Of a stretch of DNA of 64,000 bases, positions 35,512 to 45,469 are shown one piece after another. The translations under genes and the position numbers were made by a program. Numbering within the stretch: the stretch's first letter is position 1; each line of letters begins with the position of its first letter. The notes beneath the pieces were generated by a model. That model was not told where the DNA came from. It did not search any database and saw only the letters and a list, made by a program, of their open reading frames with translations. Source of the DNA: an uncultured Limosilactobacillus sp. (lineage in GTDB: Bacteria; Bacillota; Bacilli; Lactobacillales; Lactobacillaceae); contig NZ_CAKPYE010000006.1 of the NCBI RefSeq assembly GCF_934202705.1, positions 1 through 64,000 on the forward strand, written 5' to 3'.

Positions 35512-35832
35512 TTAATCAACCCAGACCTTCTTCGCAACGTTGAAAGCACTCCAGGCATTTGGCCAGCCGACATAGAAGGCTAATTGGGTAATCATTTCTG
35601 CAATTTCTTCCTTTGTAATCCCATTCTTTTTTGCTGTCTGCATATGGTATGGCAATTGTTCAAAGGCACCTTTTGTGATTAATGCAGTTACAGTTAGAAA
35701 ACTTCGGTCACGAGGACTTAATTCCTTTTCCCGCGACCAAACTTGACCGAATAATACATCATCGTTTAGTTCGGCAAATTTAGGTGCAAAGTCGCCTAAT
35801 TGATCACGACCAGCTGTTTGTTTTTTCACCAT
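35512..35832 (-). CDS. carboxymuconolactone decarboxylase-family protein
   Basis: A 106-residue CMD-fold protein: FGQVWSREKELSPRDRSFLT and LPYHMQTAKKNGITKEEIAE with ITQLAFYVGWPNAWSAF. It lacks the CxxC of AhpD-type peroxidase partners, so it belongs to the non-thiol branch. Start ATG 35832 after GGGAG; the upstream start is less well placed. It sits next to a LysR gene and may be its target. Substrate unknown. Confidence 0.85.
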   Translation of the reverse strand: MVKKQTAGRDQLGDFAPKFAELNDDVLFGQVWSREKELSPRDRSFLTVTALITKGAFEQLPYHMQTAKKNGITKEEIAEMITQLAFYVGWPNAWSAFNVAKKVWVD

Positions 35833-35944
35833 TGATAAAACTCCCTTCAAAAAACTTGAATTGTTACTTTTACTATAAGCTGAAACAAAGAAAATTAAAA
35901 ATACTCATATTAAGTAATTATCGATGCGAAAAGTGAATGTAAAG

Positions 35945-36814
35945 TCAGCTCAGATTTTGCTTAACGTCTTCCAAAAAAGCGTTACCTAATCGGGTCAATT
36001 GGTGGTTCTTCCGCCAGATCAGAGTTGAGCGAATCGGTTGTAAGAATTGGAGCCGTCGGAAATGAATATTACCTTGTTGGTAGATTGGCTTATCAAATGT
36101 CAGGGCTAGACCGATCCCAGCATTAACCATTTCACGCATATTGTAGTGCATATCATAAGTGGCAACGACATGGTAGTCATCAACATATTCATCAAGATAT
36201 GACAGTAATTGGGAGCTGGAATCTAATTGGCGGGGAATAATTAAATTTTGCTTTTTTAAATCAGCCGCAATGATTTCGTTCTTCTTGTCAAAAGCATGAT
36301 TAGCAGGGAAAGCAACGCCCCAGTGGTCCTCGAAGGGGAGGGTGATTGTATTATAGTCACCAAGGGGTTCGTTAGTAGAGACAACGCCAAAGTCAAGACT
36401 TCCGCGGTCGATCCCTTCGATAATTTGGTCGCCATTTAGGCTTTCATAGTTAATACGGATGTTATCCCCAGCATCAATTAGCCGTTTAAAACTCGGGAGT
36501 AGATATTGATTAGCTTCATTTTCTCCTGCTCCAATATTTAATTCACCGGCTAAGGTCTTACCTTGCAGTAAATAATTTTCAGTATTTTTTGACAAGGATA
36601 AAATTTCTTGAGCTCGATTATAGAGAAAATAACCATCTTCGGTTAATGAAATCTGCCGAGGACCACGAATTAATAATTGGGTTCCTAATTCTTCTTCCAA
36701 ATCTTGAATTTGCCGCGAAAGGGTTGATTGCGAGATATGAAGATGATTAGCAGCTCGGGTAATTCCGTGTTGATTAACGATTTCAACAAAATAATTTAAA
36801 ACTCTTAATTCCAT
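35945..36814 (-). CDS. LysR-family regulator
   Basis: A 289-residue LysR regulator: ELRVLNYFVEIVNQHGITRA HTH with SQSTLSRQIQDLEEEL, then GELNIGAGENEAN effector domain. Divergent from the SDR at 36910 with the shared TATAACTATTTTACATT element between them. Related to the LysR genes of the two clusters. Confidence 0.9.
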   Translation of the reverse strand: MELRVLNYFVEIVNQHGITRAANHLHISQSTLSRQIQDLEEELGTQLLIRGPRQISLTEDGYFLYNRAQEILSLSKNTENYLLQGKTLAGELNIGAGENEANQYLLPSFKRLIDAGDNIRINYESLNGDQIIEGIDRGSLDFGVVSTNEPLGDYNTITLPFEDHWGVAFPANHAFDKKNEIIAADLKKQNLIIPRQLDSSSQLLSYLDEYVDDYHVVATYDMHYNMREMVNAGIGLALTFDKPIYQQGNIHFRRLQFLQPIRSTLIWRKNHQLTRLGNAFLEDVKQNLS

Positions 36815-36847
36815 CTAAATCACTCCTCGTAATGGATAACCATATTA

Positions 36848-36864
36848 TATAACTATTTTACATT
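36848..36864. promoter_or_regulatory. LysR-associated element TATAACTATTTTACATT
   Basis: Matches the elements at 7903, 30779 and 52373 and lies between divergent LysR and SDR genes. Confidence 0.5.
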
Positions 36865-36909
36865 TCAAAAATCAGACTTAGAATAATTGTAAAAGCGGAG
36901 GTGTTAATG

Positions 36910-37629
36910 ATGGCAAAAATATTTATTACCGGTTCGTCTACTGGCTTAGGAGCACTTGCGGCGAAAGAATTAATTGCTATGGGCAATGATGTTTATCTTC
37001 ATGCCCGTAATAAGCAACGAGCGCAAGCAGCATTGCGAGTAAATCCCCACGCGAAAGGCGTCGCAATTGGTGATTTGGCAGACCTGGATGCTGTTCGGCA
37101 GATAGCAACTCAAGTAAATGCTTGGGGACAATTTGACGTCGTTATTCATAATGCAGGAGTAGATTCTAACGACAGTAAATTAACAGCCCGAGTCAATGTT
37201 GAAGCTCCCTATATCTTAACGGCCCTGATTAATAGACCCAAACGACTAATCTACGTTGATTCGGGAATGCATATTGGGGCACCATTGGATATTAATAGTT
37301 TAGAAACTAAGTTATCATATTCAAGTTCAAAACTTGCCTTAATGATTTTTACTGAATATATTGCTAAAAAATGGCCAGATGTAATCGTTAATGCGGTTGA
37401 CCCTGGTTGGGTACCAACACGGATGGGTGGACCAGCAGCAAATGATGATTTACACGGTGGTTACTCCTCACAAGTTTGGCTGGCAACTAGTAACGATCGG
37501 TTAGCACAGACTAGCGGTAATTGTTATTACCACTTAAAACTAGAGGATTATGATAAACGGGCTGACCAAGAACATTTACAAGCTCAGCTAGTAGCTAAGC
37601 TGAGTCAACTGACAGGGATAGCCTTATAA
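36910..37629 (+). CDS. atypical short-chain dehydrogenase
   Basis: A 239-residue Rossmann protein with FITGSSTGLGALAAKEL, IHNAG, YVDSGMHI and SYSSSKLALM (Ser, Tyr-x3-Lys catalytic residues). GGAGG at 36897-36901 favours ATG 36910, with 36907 as an alternative. Only distantly related to the SDRs of the clusters. Substrate unknown. Confidence 0.87.
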   Translation: MAKIFITGSSTGLGALAAKELIAMGNDVYLHARNKQRAQAALRVNPHAKGVAIGDLADLDAVRQIATQVNAWGQFDVVIHNAGVDSNDSKLTARVNVEAPYILTALINRPKRLIYVDSGMHIGAPLDINSLETKLSYSSSKLALMIFTEYIAKKWPDVIVNAVDPGWVPTRMGGPAANDDLHGGYSSQVWLATSNDRLAQTSGNCYYHLKLEDYDKRADQEHLQAQLVAKLSQLTGIAL

Positions 37630-37787
37630 GAATGGTTTTTGTCTAAGACACTAACCATTTTATTTTAATTTTATCCATGCTTTTTAGTCATGATTTAGCA
37701 TCGAGCATAACTGTTGTACATCTAAAGGGCGGATAACTATAATAAGAATTGTTGAAAAGAAAATACGGACAAAGAAAGGTGATTTAA

Positions 37788-38528
37788 ATGACAGATTTAT
37801 CAAGCAAGGTTATTGTAATTATGGGAGCTTCTTCAGGAATCGGAGCAGCTACGGCACGGCGGCTAGCTAAGGATGGTGCTAAATTAGTTATTTCAGCGCG
37901 TCGCTTAGATCGGTTGAATGAAATTGCTAGTGAATTTGCTGAAGGCCAAGTAGTCCCAGTGAAAGCAGACGTTACTAACTTTAAAGAAGTTAAAGCCGTA
38001 GTTGATAAGGCGGTCGCAGTATTTGGTCGCCTTGACGTCCTCTATAATAATGCCGGCATCATGCCACTATCACCATTGAGTGAGGGTCACCGTAATGAAT
38101 GGCAAAACATGGTGAACATTAATATTATGGGTCCGCTAAATGGAATTGCAGCAGCTTTACCAATAATGAAAAAGCAAGGCCAAGGTCATATTATTACCAC
38201 TGATTCGGTTGCCGGTCATGTGGTTGCTCCTGATATGGCAGTTTACTCTGGTACGAAGTATGCTATACGGATTATTATGGATGGTTTACGAATGGAAGAA
38301 GCACAAAACCACATTAAGACCACGATTATTACTCCAGGAGCAACCAAGAGTGAATTAACCAGCCACATTAGTGATCCTGAAACTCGTAAGGCAAATACTG
38401 ATTACTGGGACACCGTTGATGGTTTAACGGCTGACCAAATTGCGCAAGCAGTTGAATTTGCGATTGCGACGAAGGAGAATATGTCAGTTTCTGAAATGAT
38501 TGTGCGACCAACCTTACAATCAATGTAA
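37788..38528 (+). CDS. short-chain dehydrogenase/reductase
   Basis: A 246-residue classical SDR (MGASSGIGAATARRL, NNAGIMPL, TTDSVAGHVVAPDMAVYSGTK). A third member of the family found in both clusters (8436, 31322). Monocistronic, RBS AAAGGTG. Likely NAD(P)H-dependent carbonyl or quinone reduction. Confidence 0.92.
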   Translation: MTDLSSKVIVIMGASSGIGAATARRLAKDGAKLVISARRLDRLNEIASEFAEGQVVPVKADVTNFKEVKAVVDKAVAVFGRLDVLYNNAGIMPLSPLSEGHRNEWQNMVNINIMGPLNGIAAALPIMKKQGQGHIITTDSVAGHVVAPDMAVYSGTKYAIRIIMDGLRMEEAQNHIKTTIITPGATKSELTSHISDPETRKANTDYWDTVDGLTADQIAQAVEFAIATKENMSVSEMIVRPTLQSM

Positions 38529-38588
38529 TTAATCATCAGCAATGTCATATACAAAGTTAAATTAAGAGTAAGTAGTTTTGTACTAATT

Positions 38589-38625
38589 GGGCGTTCAGTA
38601 ATCATTTTTACTGAACGCTCTATTC
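38589..38625 (+). terminator. hairpin after SDR
   Basis: GCGTTCAGT (38591-38599) and ACTGAACGC (38610-38618) form a perfect stem; the T-run is short. Confidence 0.6.
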
Positions 38626-38667
38626 ATGATTACATTTGAGGATGACGTCATAATGGAGGTGGACGAT

Positions 38668-39021
38668 TTGCACAAAATGGTGGTTGGTGTCATTGGCAAT
38701 TCTAATTCTGGAAAGACCACTTTAATCAATAATTTACAACAAAGGGTAGACGACTGCCAAAATCATGTGACACGGTTACCGATGACGTTAACTGCCGAAC
38801 CACATATTTTGACAAATAAAGATTTGCAGATAACCCTAATTGACACAGCTGGACAACCAGACCTGATTACTCAAACCGAGAATGTTATTAAAGTATTAGA
38901 TTATGCAATTTTTGTGTTAACCGCGAATTCAGGCATTCAAGGTACTGATTTAATACTGTGGCGTCTTTTAAGACACTATCAAGTTCCAGAAATGATCGAA
39001 CATGAAAAATATATCGGTTAA
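38668..39021 (+). pseudogene. truncated TetM/EF-G-like GTPase, G-domain only
   Basis: TTG 38668 (after GGAGG, 8-base gap) reads LHKMVVGVIGNSNSGKTTLI, the start of a ribosomal-protection-protein or EF-G-type GTPase, with P-loop GNSNSGKT and G3 motif DTAGQPD. The switch region and the G4 NKxD are absent and the frame ends at 118 residues. The full protein would exceed 600 residues. Remnant of a tetracycline-resistance-like or paralogous translation GTPase; not expected to work. Confidence 0.7.
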
Positions 39022-39062
39022 AGCATCTAGATGATGACTTTTAGACATTGTCATTGATTCAA

Positions 39063-39079
39063 AATAACTATTTCACAAA
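39063..39079. promoter_or_regulatory. AATAACTATTTCACAAA element before flavodoxin
   Basis: Resembles the TATAA-x-TATTT-y-ACATT elements upstream of LysR-linked genes. Located 64 bases before the flavodoxin start. Confidence 0.35.
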
Positions 39080-39142
39080 GGTTCTTAAGCAGACTATACT
39101 AAAGATAATTTAATAATAACTAACAAAGGAGCATTCATAATT

Positions 39143-39622
39143 ATGGCAGATACTCTAATCATTTATTATTCAAGCACGGGTTATAATGACCGTGTTGCTA
39201 AACAAGTCGCTAGCAAGATAGATGCTGATTTATTTAAGGTGGAGCCGGTTAAGGCATATGACCAGGATATGTGGGCTGCTTGGGATGTTGCCAAAAAAGA
39301 ACGTGATGAGGGGAAGTTGCCAGCGTTAAAGACGGGATATCCTGATATGACGAAATATCGACGCATCCTCTTTGGCGGTCCAGCATGGGGGTACACTATT
39401 GCCAACCCATTGCAAACATTTTTGAAGAATGCTGATTTTGCTGGGAAACCAGTCTATCCATGGGTAACCTTTTATGATCACGATGAAAAGTACTTAAGTG
39501 ATTTAAAAGCGCAGCTGCATAACGGGCAGGTGCATGATTTGCTGGAATTAACAATGGGAACACTCAATAACGACCAACAACTTAGCAAAACTATTGATCA
39601 CTGGTTAGCAAAGATTAATTAA
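39143..39622 (+). CDS. flavodoxin
   Basis: A 159-residue flavodoxin-like FMN protein: phosphate-binding loop YYSSTGYNDRVAKQVA, ribityl/isoalloxazine loop FGGPAWGYTIANP. Resembles the flavodoxins encoded near AKR genes in lactobacilli. Monocistronic with a terminator. Likely an electron carrier or NAD(P)H-quinone reductase type; the partner is unknown. Confidence 0.88.
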   Translation: MADTLIIYYSSTGYNDRVAKQVASKIDADLFKVEPVKAYDQDMWAAWDVAKKERDEGKLPALKTGYPDMTKYRRILFGGPAWGYTIANPLQTFLKNADFAGKPVYPWVTFYDHDEKYLSDLKAQLHNGQVHDLLELTMGTLNNDQQLSKTIDHWLAKIN

Positions 39623-39632
39623 TAGCTAATTT

Positions 39633-39662
39633 AATCCGGGATTTTCAAGTCCCGGATTTTTG
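39633..39662 (+). terminator. terminator after flavodoxin
   Basis: AATCCGGGA (39633-39641) and TCCCGGATT (39650-39658), then TTTTGTT. Confidence 0.85.
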
Positions 39663-39742
39663 TTATTAGCATTTAGGTGGTAACTGAAAGAACGCTCTGT
39701 TATGATAAATCAATAAGAAATTTTGACTAAAGGATGGGTAAA

Positions 39743-40318
39743 ATGAAGAAATCACGATTAGAAGCATTTACGGATGCAATTATCGCAATTATTGTGACGA
39801 TCATGGTACTGGAAATTAAGGCGCCAGCTGGTGGTCAACTTAAAAACCTTTTTACCGAATGGCACACCTTTTTTGCTTATGCCGTAACTTTCTTTTTGAT
39901 TTGCACGACATGGTATAACCATCATTACTTAATTAATCAGGCCAAATGGATTTCAAAACGTTCCTTTTGGTTAAATTGTTTATGGCTCTTTGCAATGTCG
40001 TTTTTCCCTGTTGCAACCAATTGGGTTGGCAGGTTCCCACAGGCAACCGCACCAGAATATTTTTATATTTTTGTCTATGCATTTTGGGGGATTGCCTTTT
40101 ACTTCTTAACCGCTAGCTTAGCTCAGGATAATCCTAGCAATGCGCATCAAATTCGCCTAATGCTAAAAGGGCCATTTGGGATCCTTGAATTTGGAATCAT
40201 CATTTTAGCAGTGGTGGCGATCAGCCTCTTCCCCTTTGCAGGATTACTACTATCGTTACTTGATGGGATTATTTGGTCAATTAATACTCCTAAGGATTCA
40301 GATAGGTTTGAAAGCTGA
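39743..40318 (+). CDS. TMEM175-family (DUF1211) channel
   Basis: A 191-residue membrane protein homologous to 26907: SRLEAFTDAIIAIIVTIMVLE and similar helices. Start ATG 39743; the earlier ATG directly abuts AAAGG. Monocistronic. Third TMEM175 locus in the window. Confidence 0.87.
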   Translation: MKKSRLEAFTDAIIAIIVTIMVLEIKAPAGGQLKNLFTEWHTFFAYAVTFFLICTTWYNHHYLINQAKWISKRSFWLNCLWLFAMSFFPVATNWVGRFPQATAPEYFYIFVYAFWGIAFYFLTASLAQDNPSNAHQIRLMLKGPFGILEFGIIILAVVAISLFPFAGLLLSLLDGIIWSINTPKDSDRFES

Positions 40319-40347
40319 GCTTCTTAAAGAAAATATGGATAAACTTT

Positions 40348-41214
40348 CTATTTACTTTTCCGAAACTGAAAAGGGGTTAGGTTAGTCTTAGCCTTAAAAT
40401 ACTTACCAAATTGACTAGCTTGACCAAAGCCAACTTGATTAGCAATTACGGTTATCGGCAATTTTGTCTTTTTTAATAATTCGGCTGCTTTTGATAACCT
40501 GTATTCCAACAAATAATTATAAGGCGAGGTTTGAAAAACATGGTGAAAACATCGGTTACACTCTGCTTTACTAATATTGGCGCTTTTGGCTAATTCCGCT
40601 AGAGTAATTTTTTGTAGGTAATTTTGCTGGATGTAGTTTAGCATTGCTTTCATTCTGATCTTTGCATTAGAGTCTTGTTCCTGTTGGGGGAGCGAGACTC
40701 TTTTTTGTAGTTCCAAGAAAATATTAACTAAAGTTGTTAGGACCTCGTAAGAATACAGACGTTGCTGTCGGTTATTTTCAAATAATTGGGATAATTTATC
40801 TAATTTTTGGCATATGATTGACCACTTGCCGGTTGGCTCAAATTTGATTAGTTCCAAGTTAGAATTTAACGTTAGTTCTTCAACTAGTCGCTGAGTTGGT
40901 CCACCAAAGTAAAACTCTAAGAAATATGCTGGAAAAATAAAGGAGCGATAATGAGAGTTATTTTGATGGTTTACCTGGTGAACAACATTTTGATTAATAA
41001 AGATTCCCATCCCAGCTGAGATTTTTTCAGTCTTTTCCAACGTTTTAATTTGAACCGTTCCTTTTAATACGTAAATAAATTGTAGATCTCTATGCCAATG
41101 CATAACGTTGAATCCTGGATTAATCGGGTTCGCATGGTGGTTAATGACATTTAATACTAAATACGGAAAATCTGACTGGGCGTTAATATTTTTGGAATTA
41201 ATATACTTATTCAT
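40348..41214 (-). CDS. AraC-family regulator with cupin domain
   Basis: A 288-residue regulator: N-terminal cupin-like sensor (VMHWHRDLQFIYVLKGTVQI), C-terminal double HTH (ITLAELAKSANISKAECNRC and ITVIANQVGFGQASQFGKYF). Divergent from the methyltransferase/transporter pair, which it may control. Ligand unknown. Confidence 0.9.
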   Translation of the reverse strand: MNKYINSKNINAQSDFPYLVLNVINHHANPINPGFNVMHWHRDLQFIYVLKGTVQIKTLEKTEKISAGMGIFINQNVVHQVNHQNNSHYRSFIFPAYFLEFYFGGPTQRLVEELTLNSNLELIKFEPTGKWSIICQKLDKLSQLFENNRQQRLYSYEVLTTLVNIFLELQKRVSLPQQEQDSNAKIRMKAMLNYIQQNYLQKITLAELAKSANISKAECNRCFHHVFQTSPYNYLLEYRLSKAAELLKKTKLPITVIANQVGFGQASQFGKYFKAKTNLTPFQFRKSK

Positions 41215-41320
41215 AATTATTCCTTTTGATAATATTTAGATAATTTATGGACATATTAACATAATATAGAGCTTTTAGTGAAGATATAATCATAATAGTG
41301 CAGGAAAGGAACGTTGAATT

Positions 41321-41851
41321 ATGCAGTATACTACTAGCTATCAATCACCTTTAGGGAAACTATTACTGGCGAGTGATCATCAGGGATTAACTGGATTATG
41401 GTTTGAAAATGATAAATATTATGCGGACAGTCTTGAACCGCAGAACGTATCAATGGAAACAACAATTCTAAAGCAAACCAGACAATGGTTAGATGATTAC
41501 TTTTCGCAACGTCAGCCTTCATTCATGCCACCCCCTCATTTAATGGGGACCGATTTCCAAAAAATGATTTGGCAGATTTTGCTAACTATCCCATACGGGC
41601 AAGTAATGACTTACCGCGAAATTGCCGACATCGCTGCTGCTAGACTTCATAAAGAGCATATGTCGGCGCAGGCAGTTGGCGGAGCGATTGGTCATAATCA
41701 TATTGAAATTATTATCCCGTGTCACCGGGTGGTTGGATCTAATGGGAGCTTAACTGGTTACGCTGCGGGGTTGCCAATTAAGAAGAAATTATTACAACTA
41801 GAAAAAATTGATGTAAGTAAATTTAAAATCCCCAAAGAAAGTGAGAATTAG
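41321..41851 (+). CDS. ogt: methylated-DNA--protein-cysteine methyltransferase
   Basis: A 176-residue O6-alkylguanine repair protein. The acceptor Cys is in IIPCHRVVGSNGSLTGYAAG, with the preceding TDFQKMIWQILLTIPYGQVM HTH region. It transfers alkyl groups from DNA onto itself once. RBS GGAAAGG. The following transporter pseudogene overlaps its end by 11 bases. Confidence 0.93.
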   Translation: MQYTTSYQSPLGKLLLASDHQGLTGLWFENDKYYADSLEPQNVSMETTILKQTRQWLDDYFSQRQPSFMPPPHLMGTDFQKMIWQILLTIPYGQVMTYREIADIAAARLHKEHMSAQAVGGAIGHNHIEIIIPCHRVVGSNGSLTGYAAGLPIKKKLLQLEKIDVSKFKIPKESEN

Positions 41852-43016
41852 TTTGAAAGTATCGAAGTATATTTGTAGCTTATCCCTGGGACACCTATTT
41901 GTTGATTTCAGCCAGGGAGCATTAGCGGCTTTATTGCCAACCCTGATTGCACAACACCATTACAATTATGCTGTCGCGGCAACCTTAGTTTTTGCGATGA
42001 ATCTGGTATCTTCTGTTGTTCAGCCCCTTATTTGGCTTTCTTTCAGATAAGTACAATACCGGTTGGATTATTATTCTAGCAGTTTTAATTACGGGGGTTG
42101 GTTTTAGCTCATTGGACTATGTACCAACTTATGCACTATTAGTTATGGGTTGCTTAGTTTGCGGGATCGGAATTGCGGCCTATGACCCCGATGCAGCTAA
42201 ATTGGTTAATGGCCTTGCTGGATATAACCCTGGACAAGGGATGAGTATCTTTTCATTTGGTGGAAATATCGGTTTTGCCATTAGGTCGATTACGTTGACT
42301 TTGGTTGTTAATCATTTAGGCATTCATGGAATTGGTATTTTCTTGATAATTGTGATTATTATCATGTTAATTTTGTTGAAACTTTACCCAATCACGCATC
42401 GTCAATCGGTCGCCTTTTGGTCAAGTTCAAGAAAGGACCGCAATTCCAAAATAGCTTTACATGGTCACAATGATTGGTTGCATTTTTCGCTGCTTTCAAT
42501 GGTATTATTTGGACGTTCAATTATTTTCTATAGATTAAATACCTTTTTGGTCCTGTATTGGATGCACATTCTAAAGTAAAGCAACACGAACGGTTGTATT
42601 GCATTGAGCGTTCTCTTTGTCATTGGTTCTTTAGGGACGTTACTTGGTGGTCACTTAGCCGACAATATTGGTTCGATTAAAGTAATCCGGCTTACTTTTT
42701 GTATCTTGCCATTCCTGATTTTAGCTCTTTCTTTAACCAGAAATGTTTTAATCGGGACTTTGCTTCTGTTGCCGATTGGTTTTCTAATCTTTTTACCGTA
42801 TAGTGCCATTGTTATTTTGGGCCAGTGTTATTTGCCAAATAATATGGGCTTTGCCTCAGGAGCAACGTTAGGACTAGCCATTAGTATTAGGGGAATTGCC
42901 ACGCCGTTTTTGGTTACATTGGGGATGCCACAAGCCTAGTCACGGTTTTCCAAATATTAGCAGGGATCGGTTTGATTCCGCTTGTTTTCTCGTTTCTTAT
43001 TCGTGAGCCAAAATAA
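41841..43016 (+). pseudogene. MFS transporter (fosmidomycin-resistance-like), multiply broken
   Basis: Begins ISLKVSKYICSLSLGHLFVD FSQGALAALLPTLIAQ, typical of Fsr-type major facilitator proteins. Three lesions are visible: an extra C in CCCC near 42028 shifts the frame before PLFGFLSDKYNTG; an in-frame TAA at 42577-42579; and a missing T near 42911 that shifts the frame before the end (VTVFQILAGIGLIPLVFSFL). The remainder is readable to 43016. Non-functional. Confidence 0.85.
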
Positions 43017-43017
43017 T

Positions 43018-43049
43018 TAAAAAAGCCCGCTTTGATGCGAGCCTTTTTG
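43018..43049. terminator. bidirectional terminator
   Basis: AAAAGCCCGC and GCGAGCCTTTTT form a stem with one mismatch between convergent genes. Confidence 0.55.
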
Positions 43050-43050
43050 C

Positions 43051-43803
43051 TTAATAAGCGGTAATAAAGAAGTAAGTTGCCTGGATAAAAGCCAGTGAAC
43101 TAACGATTAGTCGCACTGCTTTGACTGAGACATGGCGCAGTAACATGGGACCAAGGTAACCACCGATAAGCATCCCAATCGCTAGGATAATTCCTTGAGT
43201 CCAATATACTTTTGAGCGAAAAACAAAGATGATAAAGGCGACTAGGTTACCGCAGCCACAAATAACGTTCTTAATAGCATTATTGACTAAGAAGTCATTG
43301 TTGGTCATGTATTGAAAGGCGGCTAAGACGATAACGCCATTAGCGCCACCAAAGTAACCCGTATAACAACCCATTAAGAGCATAATAATTGCTACTAAAG
43401 TCTTTGGTAGCTCTTTTCTTGTGGCTGGTTGGTGTGCTGGCTTTTTATTACCGAAAATAAATAACAAACCAGAGACTAATAAGAGAATTGGGACAACCCG
43501 TTCGAATACCTTAGCAGGAAAGGCTAATAAAAGGTAAGTGCCCAGTATGGCACCAATAGTTGAACAAGTGGCGTAAAAACCAGCTTGACCCCAGTGGCCT
43601 TTTAGTTCTCGCTTGGAAGACGCAATTGCTCCAGCATAATCAAAAATCAAAGCTCCGTGATTAGTAATATTAGCAAAAATTGGTTGAACTCCGGAGAGTA
43701 ATAATACCGGATAGGAAATAATTGAGGCACCACCGGCAATTGAGGAAATAATTCCGCCAATGATTCCCCCTATAAATATTAATAATCCGAGACTAATAGT
43801 CAT
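43051..43803 (-). CDS. TauE/SafE-family membrane transporter
   Basis: A 250-residue integral membrane protein with about eight hydrophobic helices; the start ISLGLLIFIGGIIGGIIS is typical of sulfite/organosulfonate exporter-like TauE/SafE permeases, and GGGxNG-like CYTGYFGGANGVIVLAAF is in the second half. ATG 43803 follows GGGGGAA. The substrate cannot be told from sequence. Confidence 0.87.
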   Translation of the reverse strand: MTISLGLLIFIGGIIGGIISSIAGGASIISYPVLLLSGVQPIFANITNHGALIFDYAGAIASSKRELKGHWGQAGFYATCSTIGAILGTYLLLAFPAKVFERVVPILLLVSGLLFIFGNKKPAHQPATRKELPKTLVAIIMLLMGCYTGYFGGANGVIVLAAFQYMTNNDFLVNNAIKNVICGCGNLVAFIIFVFRSKVYWTQGIILAIGMLIGGYLGPMLLRHVSVKAVRLIVSSLAFIQATYFFITAY

Positions 43804-44040
43804 TAGAAATTCCCCCTTATGATTACTAATTATCATCTTAGTTTCATAAGAGGGATTGAGGTATGATTAATCAATCAGAAATTAGCAAAATGTTATCATT
43901 ATTCTTTCGCAATGAAGTAGAAGTATTCATGATTGGCATTTAGTTTATGGAATTATGAGATGATGAGCTATCATTGCGTTTTATAAGAATTGCTGAAGTT
44001 TTTGATATTTTTTTCTAAAACTGAAATTTAAAAGTACAAG

Positions 44041-45447
44041 TTACTTGATTTCAACTGAAGAACGATTCTTTACCCGTAACAGAAAGACAAACGCAATAAT
44101 ATTAAGGGCAGTAATTGCCCAAAATGACCAGTGAAAGCCTTGTAATCTAGCAACGTCTAATGGTAAATGATGAGTAATTCCTTGTTTTTGTCCCAGTGCT
44201 TGTGCGGTAGCAGCCATGGCATTTGCAAAGGCGCTGGCAACCTGACTAAGCGTTACCATAATTGTGTTACCAAAAACGACATATCGTTGTGGCAGGGCAT
44301 TTAATGCGTAAACACTAATTGGCGGGTAAGCGAGATTAAGCCCCCCACAACGGATGGCATAAAGAATAGAAATTATAAAGAAACTGGTAGCAGTGGTGTA
44401 GCCAGTCATTGGAATTGAGGTGACTAAGCCAAGTCCAAGACCAACAAAGCCTACTAGCCTGATTCCAATTTGATCATACAAGCGTCCGGCAATTGGAGAA
44501 ATAATAATCATTGCGATAGCACTTGGTAGCATAATTAAAGCGGAAGTGGTTGGAGAAACCTTAAGGACATTTTGGTTAAAAAGCGGCAGCATTAGCTCAG
44601 CAGACATCACTGATGCGGTGCTTACTAAGGCTAAGATGACACCAAGTCGGTACGAAGGCGCCTTGAATACTCTCATTTCAAGTAAGGGGGTAGTAAGCTT
44701 GAATTGTCGCTTCACAAAGTATGTAGTTAGTCCAATTCCTATGGCCAAGATAGTAATAGTAAAAACATCTAAATGTCCCGTTTGGCCGATTCGACCAAGT
44801 CCGTAGAGAAGCAATCCCAGGCCAATAAATGAAGACATAACCGAGAGAAGATCTAATTTTAGTTGTTGAGTTGGGATGATGTTTTTAACAAAAATTTGGC
44901 TAGCAATAATTACCAAAATACTGATTGGAATTAGAATAATAAAAAGCATTCGCCAGCTGTAATGGTCAACGATAATCCCCGAAATAATTGGACCAATTGC
45001 CGGACCAAAGTTAATAATGATGCCAGTAACACCCATCACTGTTCCACGGTGTTGGGGAGAAAATACTAAGCTAAGGACATTGGGAATTAGTGGCATATTA
45101 ATCCCAACAGCAATTCCTTCAATCAAGCGTCCAATCAGTAAAAGTGGAAAATTAGTAGCAACAGCTGAAAGAATCGTTCCTGCTAAGAAGATTGACATTG
45201 TTGTTGTAAACAGCGTTTTAAGCTTAATTGAATTAGTGAAGTAAGCAGCTAGTGGCATCGTGATTCCAGCGGCGAGCATGTAACCAGTACTTAACCACTG
45301 CACCGTCATCTCGTTAACGTGGACTTCACGCATAATTGTTGGCAGGCCGTTATTTAATAAGGTTTCAGAAAAGGCGGTAATAAAACTACCACAGAGAAGG
45401 GTTAGGACCATCAGGAATTTATTTGTTTTTGAAATTGATATTTGCAT
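44041..45447 (-). CDS. DHA2-type MFS multidrug efflux transporter
   Basis: A 468-residue drug:H+ antiporter-type protein with the family segments TGYMLAAGITMPLAAYF and GRLIEGIAVGINMPLIPNVL, the motif C-like VTGIIINFGPAIGPIISG, and 12-14 helices. ATG 45447 is chosen because AAAGGAG lies 6-7 bases upstream. The leader holds a strong hairpin (45470-45505). Divergent small gene 45687. Confidence 0.88.
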   Translation of the reverse strand: MQISISKTNKFLMVLTLLCGSFITAFSETLLNNGLPTIMREVHVNEMTVQWLSTGYMLAAGITMPLAAYFTNSIKLKTLFTTTMSIFLAGTILSAVATNFPLLLIGRLIEGIAVGINMPLIPNVLSLVFSPQHRGTVMGVTGIIINFGPAIGPIISGIIVDHYSWRMLFIILIPISILVIIASQIFVKNIIPTQQLKLDLLSVMSSFIGLGLLLYGLGRIGQTGHLDVFTITILAIGIGLTTYFVKRQFKLTTPLLEMRVFKAPSYRLGVILALVSTASVMSAELMLPLFNQNVLKVSPTTSALIMLPSAIAMIIISPIAGRLYDQIGIRLVGFVGLGLGLVTSIPMTGYTTATSFFIISILYAIRCGGLNLAYPPISVYALNALPQRYVVFGNTIMVTLSQVASAFANAMAATAQALGQKQGITHHLPLDVARLQGFHWSFWAITALNIIAFVFLLRVKNRSSVEIK

Positions 45448-45469
45448 TTTGGTACTCCTTTCAAAGAAA

